The position numbers and the translations under genes are program-made. Shown here piece after piece: positions 29,401 to 37,992 of a stretch of DNA of 64,000 nt. This stretch comes from Thermococcus litoralis DSM 5473. Its GTDB lineage: Archaea > Methanobacteriota_B > Thermococci > Thermococcales > Thermococcaceae. The stretch is taken from NCBI RefSeq assembly GCF_000246985.2, contig NC_022084.1:1823224-1887223 (forward strand). The letters run 5' to 3'. Position 1 is the first letter of the stretch, and every line of letters begins with the position of its first letter. The notes beneath the pieces were generated by a model. The model was not told where the DNA came from. It saw only the letters and a program-made list of their open reading frames with translations, and did not search any database.

Positions 29401-29956
29401 GGCGGAAAAAGACAGCATCGTCGAGTTCATAAATGAAATAGAGGCGCAGAAAAAGAACGTCTTCATGAGAACGCTGAATGCCATTGCAAAGAACTTTTCA
29501 GAGCTGTTTGCAAAGCTTTCCCCCGGCGGAGAGGCTAGGTTAATACTCGAAAATCCCGAGGATCCCTTCAGCGGTGGACTGGACATAGAGGCAAAGCCAG
29601 CTGGAAAGGAAGTAAAGAGAATAGAGGCAATGAGCGGTGGAGAAAAGGCATTGACAGCATTGGCTTTTGTCTTTGCAATTCAGCACTTTAAGCCAGCCCC
29701 GTTCTATCTCTTTGACGAAATCGATGCCCATCTTGACGATGCAAACGTAAAGAGGGTCGCTGATCTAATAAAAGAAGCCTCTAAAGACAGCCAGTTCATA
29801 GTAATAACCCTCAGAGACGTCATGATGGCTAATGCGGACAAGATAATAGGGGTATCAATGCGCAACGGAATTTCAAGGGTTGTAAGCCTAAGCTTGGAGA
29901 AAGCGATGGAATACTTAGAGAAGGCAAGGGCGAAGAATGCAAACGCCGCAATCTAG
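26426..29956 (+). CDS. smc: Chromosome segregation protein SMC, 1176 aa
   Basis: Full-length SMC: N-terminal head with Walker A GANGSGKSNIGDA, a long coiled coil, a hinge at about 500-660 (IYGSLAELIKVKDESY ... EGELLERSGAIVGGYY), a returning coil, and a C-terminal head with the ABC signature MSGGEKALTALAF and Walker B FYLFDEIDAHLDD. It organises the chromosome together with ScpA, encoded next. Start at 26426 (MPYVERLEMKGFKSYG) follows AGGTG. Confidence 0.98.
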   Translation: MPYVERLEMKGFKSYGNRKVVVPFSRGFTAIVGANGSGKSNIGDAILFVLGGLSAKAMRATRISDLIFAGTREEQPAKYAEVAIYFNNEDRGFPIDEDEVVIKRRVYPDGRSVYWLNGKRTSRSDILDLLSAAMISPDGYNLVLQGDITKFIKMSPTERRMIIDEISGVAEYDEKKKKALEELRQAEENLARVDLLIREVKTQLDKLEKERNDALRYLDLKEKLEIARTTLLVGEVKRLENLIAESQKRDKEIEEEINEISKKLEEIAKEIIEKERTLNQIERELEEKSEDGILEVTRKISEVNSKIELAKRNIEIANREIEESQRRLVKTKEELKAVSEEIEKSKSAIERWKKRKEKLLKDIKEKEKERNELVLKLAEIDKNFSIAKEEFDKVEKELEDSKKEYYLKESEIEKMNDEIERIKTKNAQYSAKRLALKSKIEETRKEIEKKKAELSEVEGKMEKITSRLRRLEKELEEKQQKLEKILPEIKKVNEELIKAEAQREISGNRTLEALKKVNIPGIYGSLAELIKVKDESYLTAVEVALGSHADNVVVEDDKVAEKAITFLKKNKLGRLTFLPLNKIKPRKLTETSKGTSVMDVIEYNPKFRNAVSFAVGDTLIVTDMNEAREVGIGKVRMVTLEGELLERSGAIVGGYYRPKAKLGINTDEIKKRLEALEREKDSLESQINALKIEQKGLERELFELRMKKSDLSKDLQVLQKEMDRLLNEDNALKEEIEEGERRIKELEGLIHQTKGELAKLSGRIERLEKKREKLRKALDNPEARELNQKIREVEHELSALREELSKVESKLENLDIRINEELIPRKADLEEEIEGLINRINAFKASISKNEEDIAKLQEELKRLQEAEEEVKEELKHLRDEREKLREEISQLREKKEELRDTLQKLRIEANSLKIRIAQYEAQLQEKNRELKHHDVKLVKEIPLDLEKLREEIDEMEEEIRRLEPVNMKAIEDYEVVERRYLELRSKRERLEAEKDSIVEFINEIEAQKKNVFMRTLNAIAKNFSELFAKLSPGGEARLILENPEDPFSGGLDIEAKPAGKEVKRIEAMSGGEKALTALAFVFAIQHFKPAPFYLFDEIDAHLDDANVKRVADLIKEASKDSQFIVITLRDVMMANADKIIGVSMRNGISRVVSLSLEKAMEYLEKARAKNANAAI

Positions 29957-29966
29957 GTGAAAGAAA

Positions 29967-30617
29967 ATGGAACACAAAAGAGAGGAAGAGATAACCCCCA
30001 TTGACATCCTCCTCCAGCTCGTCACAATGGGTAAGGTAGACCCTTGGAACATAGACATAGTTGATCTCACAGAGAAGTACATCGAGAGGATTAGGGAGAT
30101 GCAGGATCTCGACTTAAGGATATCTGCCAGAGCTATTCTAGCTGCTTCCATCCTCCTTAGGATGAAAACTGAAGCTCTGCTTTACGGTAATGAGGAAGAG
30201 GAAGAAGAGAAGGAAGAAGAAAGGATAAGGGTTGAAGTGGAACCTTATGTACCTCCTTTGAGAAGAGTGGAGCGCTATTATACGCTTGACGATCTCATTG
30301 AAGCCCTCATGGATGCACTGGAAGAGGCAGAAAAGAAAAAACCCAGGAAGAAAAAGAAAGTTGAGATTGAAGAAGAGATATTCGTTGTTGATGACTTCAG
30401 AGTGGACATAGAGAAGCACGTGAACAGGCTTTATGCAATAGTCAAAGAGCTCTACGAAGAAACAAAGGAGAAAATATCCTTCTGGGAGCTGATATTTGAC
30501 CCAACTCCTAAGATAATAGCAAGAACATTCCTTTACTTGCTGTTTTTAGCAAACATGGGAAAAGTCGAGCTTATTCAAGAGGAACCCTTTGGGGAGATAT
30601 TCGTAATTCCCACATAA
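29967..30617 (+). CDS. scpA: Kleisin ScpA, 216 aa
   Basis: N-terminal ITPIDILLQLVTMGKVDPWNIDIVDLTEKY and SARAILAASILLRMKTEALL are the kleisin head-binding helices; a charged Glu/Lys-rich linker follows, then a winged-helix end (FWELIFDPTPKIIARTFLYLLFLANMGKVEL). It closes the SMC ring. Ten bases from smc; a GGTG just before the ATG. The last 43 bases overlap, tail to tail, the gene on the other strand. Confidence 0.95.
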   Translation: MEHKREEEITPIDILLQLVTMGKVDPWNIDIVDLTEKYIERIREMQDLDLRISARAILAASILLRMKTEALLYGNEEEEEEKEEERIRVEVEPYVPPLRRVERYYTLDDLIEALMDALEEAEKKKPRKKKKVEIEEEIFVVDDFRVDIEKHVNRLYAIVKELYEETKEKISFWELIFDPTPKIIARTFLYLLFLANMGKVELIQEEPFGEIFVIPT

Positions 30618-31039
30618 TCCCTCTCTTTCCTTTTTGCAGGCCTGAGTGTTATGGCTAGCAAAGGTTCTTCTTCTCCCACATAGATAACTCTCTTCTCCCT
30701 GTTTATGTAGAAGTAAAAGGTGCCATCGGGAATTTCCTTTAAAAATTTCCTTGGAGTTGTTTTCTTTGCAATCTTTTTGTCTCCCCAAAATACGCACTCG
30801 TAGGTTTCTTCAATGTCTTTGACTTTCTCAAAAATTTCTTCAGTAGGGAGTTTTCTCCATTCCAGTTTGGAGCACACGAGAGACTTTCTTTTATCCGTGA
30901 ATATAACGATCTTATCATTAACCTCAATTTTTTCTGCTCCTTTAATGAAATCCAAAAGAGTCGAGTAAATTTTTTCATATCTTCTGCTTTTTGAAAGGCG
31001 TTTGATTATTCTCTCCTTGGCATGGTTTGTGAGCAGCAT
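30575..31039 (-). CDS. Uncharacterised protein, 154 aa
   Basis: Begins MLLTNHAKERIIKRLSKSRRYEK and is rich in Lys, Glu and aromatic residues; no family is recognised and no signal peptide or membrane span is seen. The ATG at 31039 follows GGTG and a TATA-like ATTAAAATTTTTC. A longer open frame reaching 31180 runs through the tRNA-Met gene and is rejected. The overlap of 43 bases with scpA is long for this genome. Confidence 0.6.
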   Translation of the reverse strand: MLLTNHAKERIIKRLSKSRRYEKIYSTLLDFIKGAEKIEVNDKIVIFTDKRKSLVCSKLEWRKLPTEEIFEKVKDIEETYECVFWGDKKIAKKTTPRKFLKEIPDGTFYFYINREKRVIYVGEEEPLLAITLRPAKRKERDYVGITNISPKGSS

Positions 31040-31065
31040 AAGAACACCAAGAAAAATTTTAATGG

Positions 31066-31170
31066 TGCCGGGGGCGGGCTTTGAACCCGCGACCTCCCGG
31101 TTTCCCAGGCTCCCCCGAAGGGGAGCAGCCCTATGAGCCGGGCGCTCTGACCAGGCTGAGCCACCCCGGC
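31066..31170 (-). tRNA. Elongator tRNA-Met (anticodon CAT) with a 30-base intron
   Basis: Acceptor GCCGGGG/CCCCGGC, D-arm, anticodon stem CCCGG/CCGGG with loop CTCATAA once spliced, and T-arm GGGTTCAAAGCCC. A 30-base intron at 31102-31131 sits after the base 3' of the anticodon (position 37) and has its own stem (GGCTGCTCCCC/GGGGGAGCC), the usual bulge-helix-bulge layout cut by the archaeal splicing endonuclease. A minus-strand TATA box (GATTTAAAAAC) lies about 30-40 bases upstream. Its exon 1/intron junction is complementary to the guide of the C/D box sRNA at 37977-38030. Confidence 0.97.
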
Positions 31171-31220
31171 ACTTCCGCATATACCTCTTTGTACTTTGTT
31201 TTTAAATCTTTCGCCGTTTA

Positions 31221-31976
31221 TTAAATAACTTCAAGTATGAGCTTAAGGAGTCTCTTATCATTTACCGCTATTATGTTGAGCTTTTCCCTTGCATCTAATC
31301 TAAACTTTATTTCCTCTCCGCTATCGTCGGTTATAATAGCTCCAGCTTCTTTTGCGATTATGTAACCTGCTGCTATGTCTGTCGGCCTTACATAGTTCCT
31401 TATGTCTATTACACCGTCTAGAGAACCTCTAGCGAGATAAGCAAGCTCAACTGCTATAGCACCTAAAACCCTCGTTCTCTTAACTTTTTCAACAAGCCTC
31501 GCTCCCCTACCTCTTGTGTAGAAGCTTATTGAGATGGACTTTTCATTTAAATGCCTAACTCGTATTCTCTCCCCGTTTAGATAGGCTCCCTCACCGGGAA
31601 TTCCTTCATAAACGTTCTTTGTGATGAACTCGTAAATCATAGCATAGACGGGTTTTTCATTTTTGAAAACTGCAAAGCTGAATCCAAAGATAGGGATGCC
31701 TTGGATAAAGTTGAAAGAACCATCGATGGGGTCGACAACAATAGTGTATTCACTTCCAGCCTCTATGTTCCCAATCTCCTCACTTACTACGTTTACGCCA
31801 AGGGGTCTGAGATACTCCAGAACAACGTCTTCTGCAACTTTATCTACGAGTTTAGTTTTGTCCCCGCTCGGGCTAAACCCGATGAATTCTCCAGCCTTCT
31901 TTGTTCCAAAGAGAGGCATTACTTCTCTTTCAATATCCTTTGCGAGATTTAGGGCTATTTCATTCCATTCATACAT
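31221..31976 (-). CDS. Inositol monophosphatase / fructose-1,6-bisphosphatase family, 251 aa
   Basis: Metal-binding motifs of the family: EEIGNIEAG (Glu of the EE pair), VDPIDGSFNFIQG (DPIDGT-type motif) and RPTDIAAGYIIAKEAGAIITDD. Archaeal members hydrolyse both inositol-1-phosphate and fructose-1,6-bisphosphate (class IV FBPase). Start at 31976; the neighbour upstream ends at 31979, so it is in one operon with the DUF63 gene. Confidence 0.92.
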   Translation of the reverse strand: MYEWNEIALNLAKDIEREVMPLFGTKKAGEFIGFSPSGDKTKLVDKVAEDVVLEYLRPLGVNVVSEEIGNIEAGSEYTIVVDPIDGSFNFIQGIPIFGFSFAVFKNEKPVYAMIYEFITKNVYEGIPGEGAYLNGERIRVRHLNEKSISISFYTRGRGARLVEKVKRTRVLGAIAVELAYLARGSLDGVIDIRNYVRPTDIAAGYIIAKEAGAIITDDSGEEIKFRLDAREKLNIIAVNDKRLLKLILEVI

Positions 31977-31978
31977 AT

Positions 31979-32785
31979 CTAAACCCCCATAAGCATTCTC
32001 AAAAGATTTCTCGTTCCAGGGGCAAAGCCGAGGATAAACATTACCATCTTTATAAAATCCATAAGCTCCTTCTCGCTTTCGCTCTCCTGAAGCTCTTCCA
32101 TCAGGTAGAGGGCGACTATTAAAACGGAAAACTTCAAAAGGTACATAACTGCGGCAGTTCCGGTTAGACTCATGAGGTACCTCGGCAGCACGTGCTGCTC
32201 CCAGTAGCCGAGAAAATCAACCCCTACAAACGTTGTCGTTGCATCGTAGAAGTGGGCATAGAAAAGGTAGGAGTTTTCTCTCACGAGCCTTATCCTCTTG
32301 GAAAGGAGATAAACCACAGCCAGGGCAAGCGATGCAAAGGGTATGAAGTACTTTAAAACTTCGAAGTTAAAGCTTACTTTGTCCAGATTAAAAAGCAGGA
32401 GCAGAACTTCCCCACCAACGAGGGTCCATCCAAAGTAAAGGAAAACTTTTCTCCAGTCTTCAAAGAATTTGTGGGTTATTAAAAGAGCGGAGAAGGTTAT
32501 TGCAAACACGAGAAAATATATACCCGGCGTAACTGTGAGATAAGTCCTAGGTATTATCGTCGCATCTGTAAGAGCCCTCCCAAAGGCGCCCAGAATCATG
32601 TAGGGGATTAAAGCCCTAAAGAACGCGTTGTCATATTTTATGCCAAGTTTTTTAAGAACCTTGTAAACCCCAAGGGCCGCCAATCCAAGAATTATTGCAT
32701 ATGTAAGGGTGTTCACAACGTTGTAGCCTTGATTATACCTTATTGGGTCTATGAAATATCTCTGAAAGATCTCTCCAATACCCAT
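31979..32785 (-). CDS. DUF63 family membrane protein, 268 aa
   Basis: Polytopic protein with seven to eight hydrophobic spans; N-terminal GEIFQRYFIDPIRYNQGYNVVNTLTYA and RALIPYMILGAFGRALTDA are characteristic of DUF63. Function unknown. GGTGATTAAATG leads into the start. It precedes the phosphatase gene by two bases and is divergent from the G1P dehydrogenase. Confidence 0.88.
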   Translation of the reverse strand: MGIGEIFQRYFIDPIRYNQGYNVVNTLTYAIILGLAALGVYKVLKKLGIKYDNAFFRALIPYMILGAFGRALTDATIIPRTYLTVTPGIYFLVFAITFSALLITHKFFEDWRKVFLYFGWTLVGGEVLLLLFNLDKVSFNFEVLKYFIPFASLALAVVYLLSKRIRLVRENSYLFYAHFYDATTTFVGVDFLGYWEQHVLPRYLMSLTGTAAVMYLLKFSVLIVALYLMEELQESESEKELMDFIKMVMFILGFAPGTRNLLRMLMGV

Positions 32786-32879
32786 TTAATCACCTGAATG
32801 AATATTCCGGGATTAGTTAAAACTTTTTCCTCCAATTATTTTTTAAGCTCTGAGGGAGAAGAATAGAAGGGGGATGATC

Positions 32880-33920
32880 ATGCATTTAATGGAGCTACCA
32901 AGGGAGGTTCTTCTTGGTGAAAACCTTAAGGATAAGGTTAGCCAAGTTGCCAAGCGGCTCAAATTGGGTGAAAAGGCTCTAATTCTCTACGGTCCAAAAA
33001 CTAAGGAAATCGCCGGAAAAGATGTGGAAAAGCATTTAAAGGATTTTTTTGAAGTAGAGGGCCTGATAGTGAAGGAAGCTTCAATGAAGGAAGTTGAAAA
33101 GACCCTCAACGTGATACGGAATGAGGGCATAAACTGGGTTATCGGTGTTGGAGGAGGAAGTATAATAGATGTAGCAAAGCTGGCTTCTTTTAAGGCCGAT
33201 ATTCCCTTCATAAGCTTTCCTACAACTGCTTCTCACGATGGCATTGCAAGCGCAAACGCTTCAATAAAGGATCTCGGCACCAAAACCTCAGTGAAGGCTC
33301 GACCCCCTGTAGCGATTATTGCAGATGTTGAGGTTATAAAAACCGCTCCCTATAGGTACCTTGCAGCTGGAGTTGGTGATATGATAAGCAACCTCACAGC
33401 GGTAAAGGACTGGGAGCTGGCCCATAAAATTAAGGGAGAATATTTCAGTGAATACGCTGCTTCGCTTTCTCTTATGAGCGCAAAGATGGTTATCAAGAAC
33501 GCTGACATTATACGATTGGGCAACGAGGAAAGCGTGAGAAAGGTGATAAAGGGATTGATCTCAAGCGGTGTAGCAATGAGTATAGCCGGTTCCTCCAGAC
33601 CTGCAAGCGGTGCGGAACATCTTTTCAGCCATGCATTGGATGCAATAGCTCCAAAGCCTGCCCTTCATGGAGAGCAGTGTGGGGTGGGAACAATAATAAT
33701 GGCTTATCTGCATGGCCTTAAGTGGCAAAAGATTAGGGAAACCTTAAAGAAGGTTGGGGCACCTACTAATGCATACGAGTTGGGGATTGATCCAGAGTAC
33801 ATTGTGGAGGCATTAACAATAGCCCACACAATTAGGCCCGAGAGGTACACGATTTTGGGTAAAGATGGCCTCACAAGGGAGGCGGCTGAGAAAGCGGCTA
33901 AAATAACGGGTGTAATATGA
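32880..33920 (+). CDS. egsA: sn-Glycerol-1-phosphate dehydrogenase, 346 aa
   Basis: IGVGGGSIIDVAKLASF is the dinucleotide-binding glycine loop; SFPTTASHDGIASANAS and HLFSHALDAIAP...HGEQCGVG carry the metal ligands (Asp and two His). It makes G1P from DHAP, setting the stereochemistry of archaeal membrane lipids. The ATG at 32880 is six bases after GGGGG; the ATG at 32874 directly abuts it and is unlikely. Confidence 0.97.
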   Translation: MHLMELPREVLLGENLKDKVSQVAKRLKLGEKALILYGPKTKEIAGKDVEKHLKDFFEVEGLIVKEASMKEVEKTLNVIRNEGINWVIGVGGGSIIDVAKLASFKADIPFISFPTTASHDGIASANASIKDLGTKTSVKARPPVAIIADVEVIKTAPYRYLAAGVGDMISNLTAVKDWELAHKIKGEYFSEYAASLSLMSAKMVIKNADIIRLGNEESVRKVIKGLISSGVAMSIAGSSRPASGAEHLFSHALDAIAPKPALHGEQCGVGTIIMAYLHGLKWQKIRETLKKVGAPTNAYELGIDPEYIVEALTIAHTIRPERYTILGKDGLTREAAEKAAKITGVI

Positions 33921-33944
33921 TTATCCTTCATAGGAGGTGTTAAA

Positions 33945-34373
33945 ATGGTAATCACGCTGGTTGGAGAAAAGCTTGCAAAACCCGGGGCAGAGTTCATCTA
34001 TTACGGCCCAGCAGATCCATGTAAAAGCTGCAGATTGGCAAGGGTCTGTGTAGGCAACCTCGAACCTGGAAGGAGGTACAAAGTTGTAAGGGTCAGAAAC
34101 ATAGAGCACTCCTGTCCCCTCCATGAGGGGAAAGTAAGAGTGGTAGAAGTAGTGGAACCGGCAATAGAAATAGCAATAGAGCCAAGAATTGCAATAGTCG
34201 GATCAAAGATAAAGCTGAGCTTTGTGGATTGCAGTGATCCGGAGAAGCAAAACCTTGTTAGACCCGAGGGGCTTTTTGAAGGTGATAGTGTCAAAATTCT
34301 TGAAATTCTTGGGGATTTTGAATGTGATGGGAAAAAATACAAACTTGCCCGTGTTATGCGGGAAAAAGAGTGA
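33945..34373 (+). CDS. UPF0179 family protein, 142 aa
   Basis: A conserved archaeal family of unknown function. Four cysteines in [20 protein letters not shown] and HSCPLHEG could bind a metal or iron-sulfur cluster; the remainder is beta-rich. It follows egsA by 24 bases with an AGGAGGTG site, so it is probably in the same transcript. It ends directly against the convergent pxpC. Confidence 0.88.
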   Translation: MVITLVGEKLAKPGAEFIYYGPADPCKSCRLARVCVGNLEPGRRYKVVRVRNIEHSCPLHEGKVRVVEVVEPAIEIAIEPRIAIVGSKIKLSFVDCSDPEKQNLVRPEGLFEGDSVKILEILGDFECDGKKYKLARVMREKE

Positions 34374-35375
34374 CTACCTCTTCTTTTCTACTTTTGTGAA
34401 GGCTATTAGCTCTTCTTCAAACACTTTCAATTTGTAAGCCCTCAGCTTCCCGAGGAGGAACATCTTTATGGCCTCCATGATTGTCTCGCGTCTTTTCAAA
34501 TTCTTTTGAGCCTCTTCAACGCTAACGGCTCTAAATTTGAGCTTTCCTCCCGGCCTTGTTTGAGCTACTTTTGGAACATCTATCCTAGCAACAACTCCAA
34601 TCTTTGCATATCCTCCAGTTGTTTGTCTATCAGCGAGCATTATTATCGGCTTGCCACTTTTTGGGACTTGAATAGAGCCGAGGGGAATGGCATCGGTGAT
34701 TATATCGGCACCTTTTTCCGAGTGCTCTATTGCCGGCCCTTCTAGGCGATACCCCATCCTATCGGACTCAGCTGTTACTTCATAAGTTGAGCTCAGGAAT
34801 GTTTTAATGCCTTCCTCTGTAAAGTGCTCCTCTTGTGGCCCTAAAATCACCATAACTTCACTCTCGTTCGAATATTTCGGCACAAACTCCTTCGGAAGCT
34901 TTTTGCCTTCCTTTTCGGTTAAAATTGCGTAGCCCAAGCTTAGAGTATCCCCGCTTTTCAATGCCCTGCCAAAGTTTGCCCTTATATAGGTGGAGCAGCT
35001 GCCAAGAATTGGCTCACACTTTATCCCTCCGGCAAAGGCTATGTAGCCGTACATGCCACTTTTTAGAGTTCCTACCTCCAACACATCGCCCCTCTTTGCC
35101 CAGTAGCTCTCCCAGGGGTTAATAGGGATGCCGTTTAGTTTTGCATCAACATCTCCTCCTATGGCGAAAACCGCTGAAAAATGAAACCTTATGGTTGGTC
35201 CCCTCAGGACAAATTCAAGCAGAGGTGTATTATCCTCATTCCCTACGAGATAGTTTGCCAATCTGGCAGAGACCTCATCCATAACCCCACTTACCGGCAC
35301 TCCGAACTTTTGATAGCCTGTTCTTCCCAAGTCTTGGATTGTCATTAGCGAAGGAACGTTAACAAGCTCTATCAT
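34374..35375 (-). CDS. pxpC: 5-Oxoprolinase subunit C (biotin-dependent carboxyltransferase/KipA family), 333 aa
   Basis: LMTIQDLGRTGYQKFGVPVSGVMD at the N-terminus and SDRMGYRLEGP, GAIPLGSIQVP-type and ADRQTTGGYAKIG motifs identify the KipA/PxpC family. With PxpA and PxpB it opens 5-oxoproline to glutamate using ATP. Its start lies within the last 17 bases of pxpB, showing tight coupling. Confidence 0.9.
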   Translation of the reverse strand: MIELVNVPSLMTIQDLGRTGYQKFGVPVSGVMDEVSARLANYLVGNEDNTPLLEFVLRGPTIRFHFSAVFAIGGDVDAKLNGIPINPWESYWAKRGDVLEVGTLKSGMYGYIAFAGGIKCEPILGSCSTYIRANFGRALKSGDTLSLGYAILTEKEGKKLPKEFVPKYSNESEVMVILGPQEEHFTEEGIKTFLSSTYEVTAESDRMGYRLEGPAIEHSEKGADIITDAIPLGSIQVPKSGKPIIMLADRQTTGGYAKIGVVARIDVPKVAQTRPGGKLKFRAVSVEEAQKNLKRRETIMEAIKMFLLGKLRAYKLKVFEEELIAFTKVEKKR

Positions 35376-36063
35376 TGTTCTCGCCCCATTCTTGCTTATA
35401 AATCTCCCAGAACTCTTCGTCACTTATAGGCACAAACTTAACGTAATCTCCAGCCTTTACTATACTTGGCGGGCTTTTAGAAGGATCAAAGGTTTTCAAG
35501 GGTGTTCTTCCAATTAAGCGCCATCCTCCAGGGCTTTCTATGGCATACCATCCCGTTTGCTTCCCAGCTATGCCCACACTCCCGGCTGGAACTTTTAAGC
35601 GCGGCTTCTCAAGCCTTGGTGTTGCAATCCTCTCGTCCATCCCGCCAAGATAAGCAAACCCTGGTAGAAATCCAAGCATATAAACTCTATAGAGGGGCTT
35701 TGAGTGTATCTCAATGACTTCCTCAACCGTTAGTCCATTGTACTCCGCAACGAACTCTATGTCCGGGCCGAACTCTCCTCCATAGGCAACAGGTATCTCG
35801 ATGATTCTCTTTTTCTCCTCTCTGGACTCCGCAGAAAGGAAGGGCTTTACGGCTTCGAGAACTTCAGAGTATGAGACTTTGAGGGGGTCGTAGTAGATAT
35901 AAACGCTTGTGTAAGTTGGCACAACTTCAATGAGCCACTCTGGAGCTGCTTCCTCAATTGCTTCCGCAACGGCATGGACTTTTTTATTAACCTCTTCATC
36001 GATTTCATCGCCAAAAATTATTGCTATGGCTGAATCGCCAGCCGGTTTAAAAATTGGAAACAT
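35359..36063 (-). CDS. pxpB: 5-Oxoprolinase subunit B (KipI family), 234 aa
   Basis: Motifs PAGDSAIAIIFGDEID, YRVYMLGFLPGFAYLGGMDERIATPRL and VPAGSVGIAGKQTGWYAIESPGGWRLIGRTPL are the KipI/PxpB signature. It pairs with PxpC. Start at 36063 after AGGTG. Six bases upstream is the stop of the VapC-like gene, so the toxin-antitoxin pair and pxpBC lie on one strand without a gap. Confidence 0.92.
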   Translation of the reverse strand: MFPIFKPAGDSAIAIIFGDEIDEEVNKKVHAVAEAIEEAAPEWLIEVVPTYTSVYIYYDPLKVSYSEVLEAVKPFLSAESREEKKRIIEIPVAYGGEFGPDIEFVAEYNGLTVEEVIEIHSKPLYRVYMLGFLPGFAYLGGMDERIATPRLEKPRLKVPAGSVGIAGKQTGWYAIESPGGWRLIGRTPLKTFDPSKSPPSIVKAGDYVKFVPISDEEFWEIYKQEWGENNDRAC

Positions 36064-36068
36064 AGAAA

Positions 36069-36446
36069 TCACCTATAGTCAGGTTTTAGAATATTCAGCC
36101 CAGAAATCTTTTCAAAATGCCTTGTGTTGTAGGTTACAATTGTTAGTCCATTTCGTAGTGCAGTGGCGGCTATTAATGCATCAGCAATACCTACTTGGTA
36201 ATCTCTTCGAAGCTCGCCCCCGAGGATTGCTATCTCTTCGTCAAGTGGAATTACATTAAAGTGGGATAGAAATCTCAGTATCTTCTCTTTTTTAACGACG
36301 TCTCTGGTTTCTTTTCCTGAAAATATCTCTGCGATTGTTATTGTCGAAATGTGTATCCCTTCCTTCGAGATTTTTAGTAAAAATTCCTTTGATCCAGCTA
36401 CTCCTCGAAGGATATCAATTATTATGTCAGTATCCACTAGATACAT
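36069..36446 (-). CDS. VapC-like PIN domain toxin, 125 aa
   Basis: PIN acids are visible: MYLVDTDIIIDILRG (Asp), ITIAEIFSG (Glu), VGIADALIAATALRNGLTIVTYN (Asp, and the family ending TYNTRHF). It is of VapC length and begins inside the end of the antitoxin gene. Expected action is RNA cleavage when released by the antitoxin. Its position between pxpA and pxpB is unusual. Confidence 0.9.
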   Translation of the reverse strand: MYLVDTDIIIDILRGVAGSKEFLLKISKEGIHISTITIAEIFSGKETRDVVKKEKILRFLSHFNVIPLDEEIAILGGELRRDYQVGIADALIAATALRNGLTIVTYNTRHFEKISGLNILKPDYR

Positions 36447-36627
36447 CTCGATCCCACTCTTTTCTAAGCTTTTTGAGATCTATTTTCTCACGTATAATCC
36501 CAAATACTTCTTCAATGTCTTTTTCGAGTTCATCTATTATGACTAGCTTGACTTTCTTTGGAGCTTTTACCTTCTTCACTGGCTTAAATACTCCATTTTC
36601 ATATATGGCATCAACAATGTTCGGCAT
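36427..36627 (-). CDS. DUF104-type antitoxin for the VapC-like toxin, 66 aa
   Basis: VDAIYENGVFKPVKKV is the N-terminal motif of the DUF104/AF2212 antitoxin family (beta strands), with a charged C-terminal helix ending SGY. It overlaps the toxin gene by 20 bases. The upstream region (36628-36681) has TTAATAATGAATC, a weak promoter candidate, so it may have its own transcript. Confidence 0.88.
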   Translation of the reverse strand: MPNIVDAIYENGVFKPVKKVKAPKKVKLVIIDELEKDIEEVFGIIREKIDLKKLRKEWDRDVSSGY

Positions 36628-36681
36628 ATTCCTTCCCCGCAGATGTTATTGTGTTGATTCATTATTAAACTTTTCAGGAGC

Positions 36682-37446
36682 CTAAACAAACTTTCCCATA
36701 GGAACGACTTTCACTCCCTCTTCTTCGAGGCGCTTTCTTATGTATGCTGTTATCTCAACAGCTTGAGGATTGTCTCCATGAACGCAGATTGTGTCCGCTT
36801 TGAGCTCAACCCATTCGCCGTTAATAGCTTTAACACCCCCGTCTTTGACCATTGAGATTACTCTCTCGGCTATAAGCTCTTTATCATGAATAACTGCTCC
36901 CGGCTTTCTTCTTGAGACGAGGGTTCCATCTGGATTGTATGCCCTATCGGCGAACACTTCGTGGGCTACTTTTAGCCCCATCTCTTCTGCAATCTCCAAT
37001 GGCTTTGACATTGAGAGCCCAACGAAAATAAGCTTCTTGTCGAAATCTGCAATTCCCTCTAGGATTCCCCTTGCAAGCTCTTCGTCTTTAACCAGAGCGT
37101 TGTAAAGTGCTCCATGGGGCTTAACGTGCTGGAGCTCCAGCCCTTCGGCCTTCACGAACGCATATAATGCCCCGACCTGGTAGAGAATGTAGTTCCTTGC
37201 CTCCTCCCTCGTTATGTCCATGTACCTCCTTCCAAAACCCATTAAGTCTGGATAACCCGGATGTGCCCCAACAGCGACGTTCAGCTCTTTGGCAAGTGTT
37301 ACAGTTCTTCTCATTACCATTGGATCGCCAGCATGCCAGCCGCATGCAACGTTTGCCGATGTTATGTACTTCATAACCTCTTCATCAAGACCCAGCTTAT
37401 ACCTCCCAAAGCTTTCACCAAGGTCAGAGTTGAGGTCTACTCTCAT
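36682..37446 (-). CDS. pxpA: 5-Oxoprolinase subunit A (LamB/YcsF family), 254 aa
   Basis: [52 protein letters not shown] and [13 protein letters not shown] are all family motifs with metal- or substrate-binding His and Asp. It is the ring-opening subunit. Start at 37446 after GGTGGTGG. It is first in a pxpA-vapBC-pxpBC order on the minus strand, 54 bases before the antitoxin. Confidence 0.93.
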   Translation of the reverse strand: MRVDLNSDLGESFGRYKLGLDEEVMKYITSANVACGWHAGDPMVMRRTVTLAKELNVAVGAHPGYPDLMGFGRRYMDITREEARNYILYQVGALYAFVKAEGLELQHVKPHGALYNALVKDEELARGILEGIADFDKKLIFVGLSMSKPLEIAEEMGLKVAHEVFADRAYNPDGTLVSRRKPGAVIHDKELIAERVISMVKDGGVKAINGEWVELKADTICVHGDNPQAVEITAYIRKRLEEEGVKVVPMGKFV

Positions 37447-37506
37447 TGTTTCCACCACCCAATAATAAAGCGATAACCCTTTAACCCTTTTCTCCAATTA
37501 CACACC

Positions 37507-37992
37507 ATGCTTGTTATAGACGCTGCAATATTCATTCAAGGGGTTGATGTTGAAGGTGTTACAAGCCCAAAGGTGCTTGAAGAGATTAAAGACCCGGAAT
37601 CCAAGGTATTCATTGAAAGCTTGATTAGTGCGGGAAAGGTTAAGGTTCTCGTCCCCTCAAGGGGGAGCATAGAGGCTGTTAAGAAGAAAGCTTTAGAGAG
37701 TGGGGAGCTTGGAGAGTTAAGCGAAGCAGATATTGAAATCTTGGCCTTAGCTTATGAACTCAAGGGAGAGATTTTTACCGATGACTACAACCTTCAAAAC
37801 ATTGCAACACTTCTCGGCTTAAAGTTTAGAACGCTGAAGCGTGGAATAAAAAAGGTCATAAAATGGCGCTACGTCTGCATTGGGTGTGGGAGAAAGTTCA
37901 AAACTCAACTGCCAAAAAACATATGTCCCGACTGCGGGAGTAAGGTTAGATTACTCCCAAAAAAGAAGAGAAAGAAGCGTCAGCGCTCATAG
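37507..37992 (+). CDS. nob1: Nob1 endonuclease (PIN domain plus zinc ribbon), 161 aa
   Basis: [13 protein letters not shown] and [14 protein letters not shown] plus [12 protein letters not shown] give the PIN active-site Asp/Glu; a zinc ribbon CIGCGRKF...CPDCGSKVR follows, and a Lys/Arg-rich tail. It makes the mature 3' end of 16S rRNA. The start follows a short TATA-like TAACCCTTTTCTCC and lacks a clear ribosome binding site. The last 16 bases overlap the antisense C/D box sRNA. Confidence 0.93.
   Translation: MLVIDAAIFIQGVDVEGVTSPKVLEEIKDPESKVFIESLISAGKVKVLVPSRGSIEAVKKKALESGELGELSEADIEILALAYELKGEIFTDDYNLQNIATLLGLKFRTLKRGIKKVIKWRYVCIGCGRKFKTQLPKNICPDCGSKVRLLPKKKRKKRQRS

Noticed and set aside
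30618-31180. N-terminal extension of the 154-residue gene to 31180
   Set aside because: The extension lies inside tRNA-Met; the ATG at 31039 has its own GGTG and TATA box.
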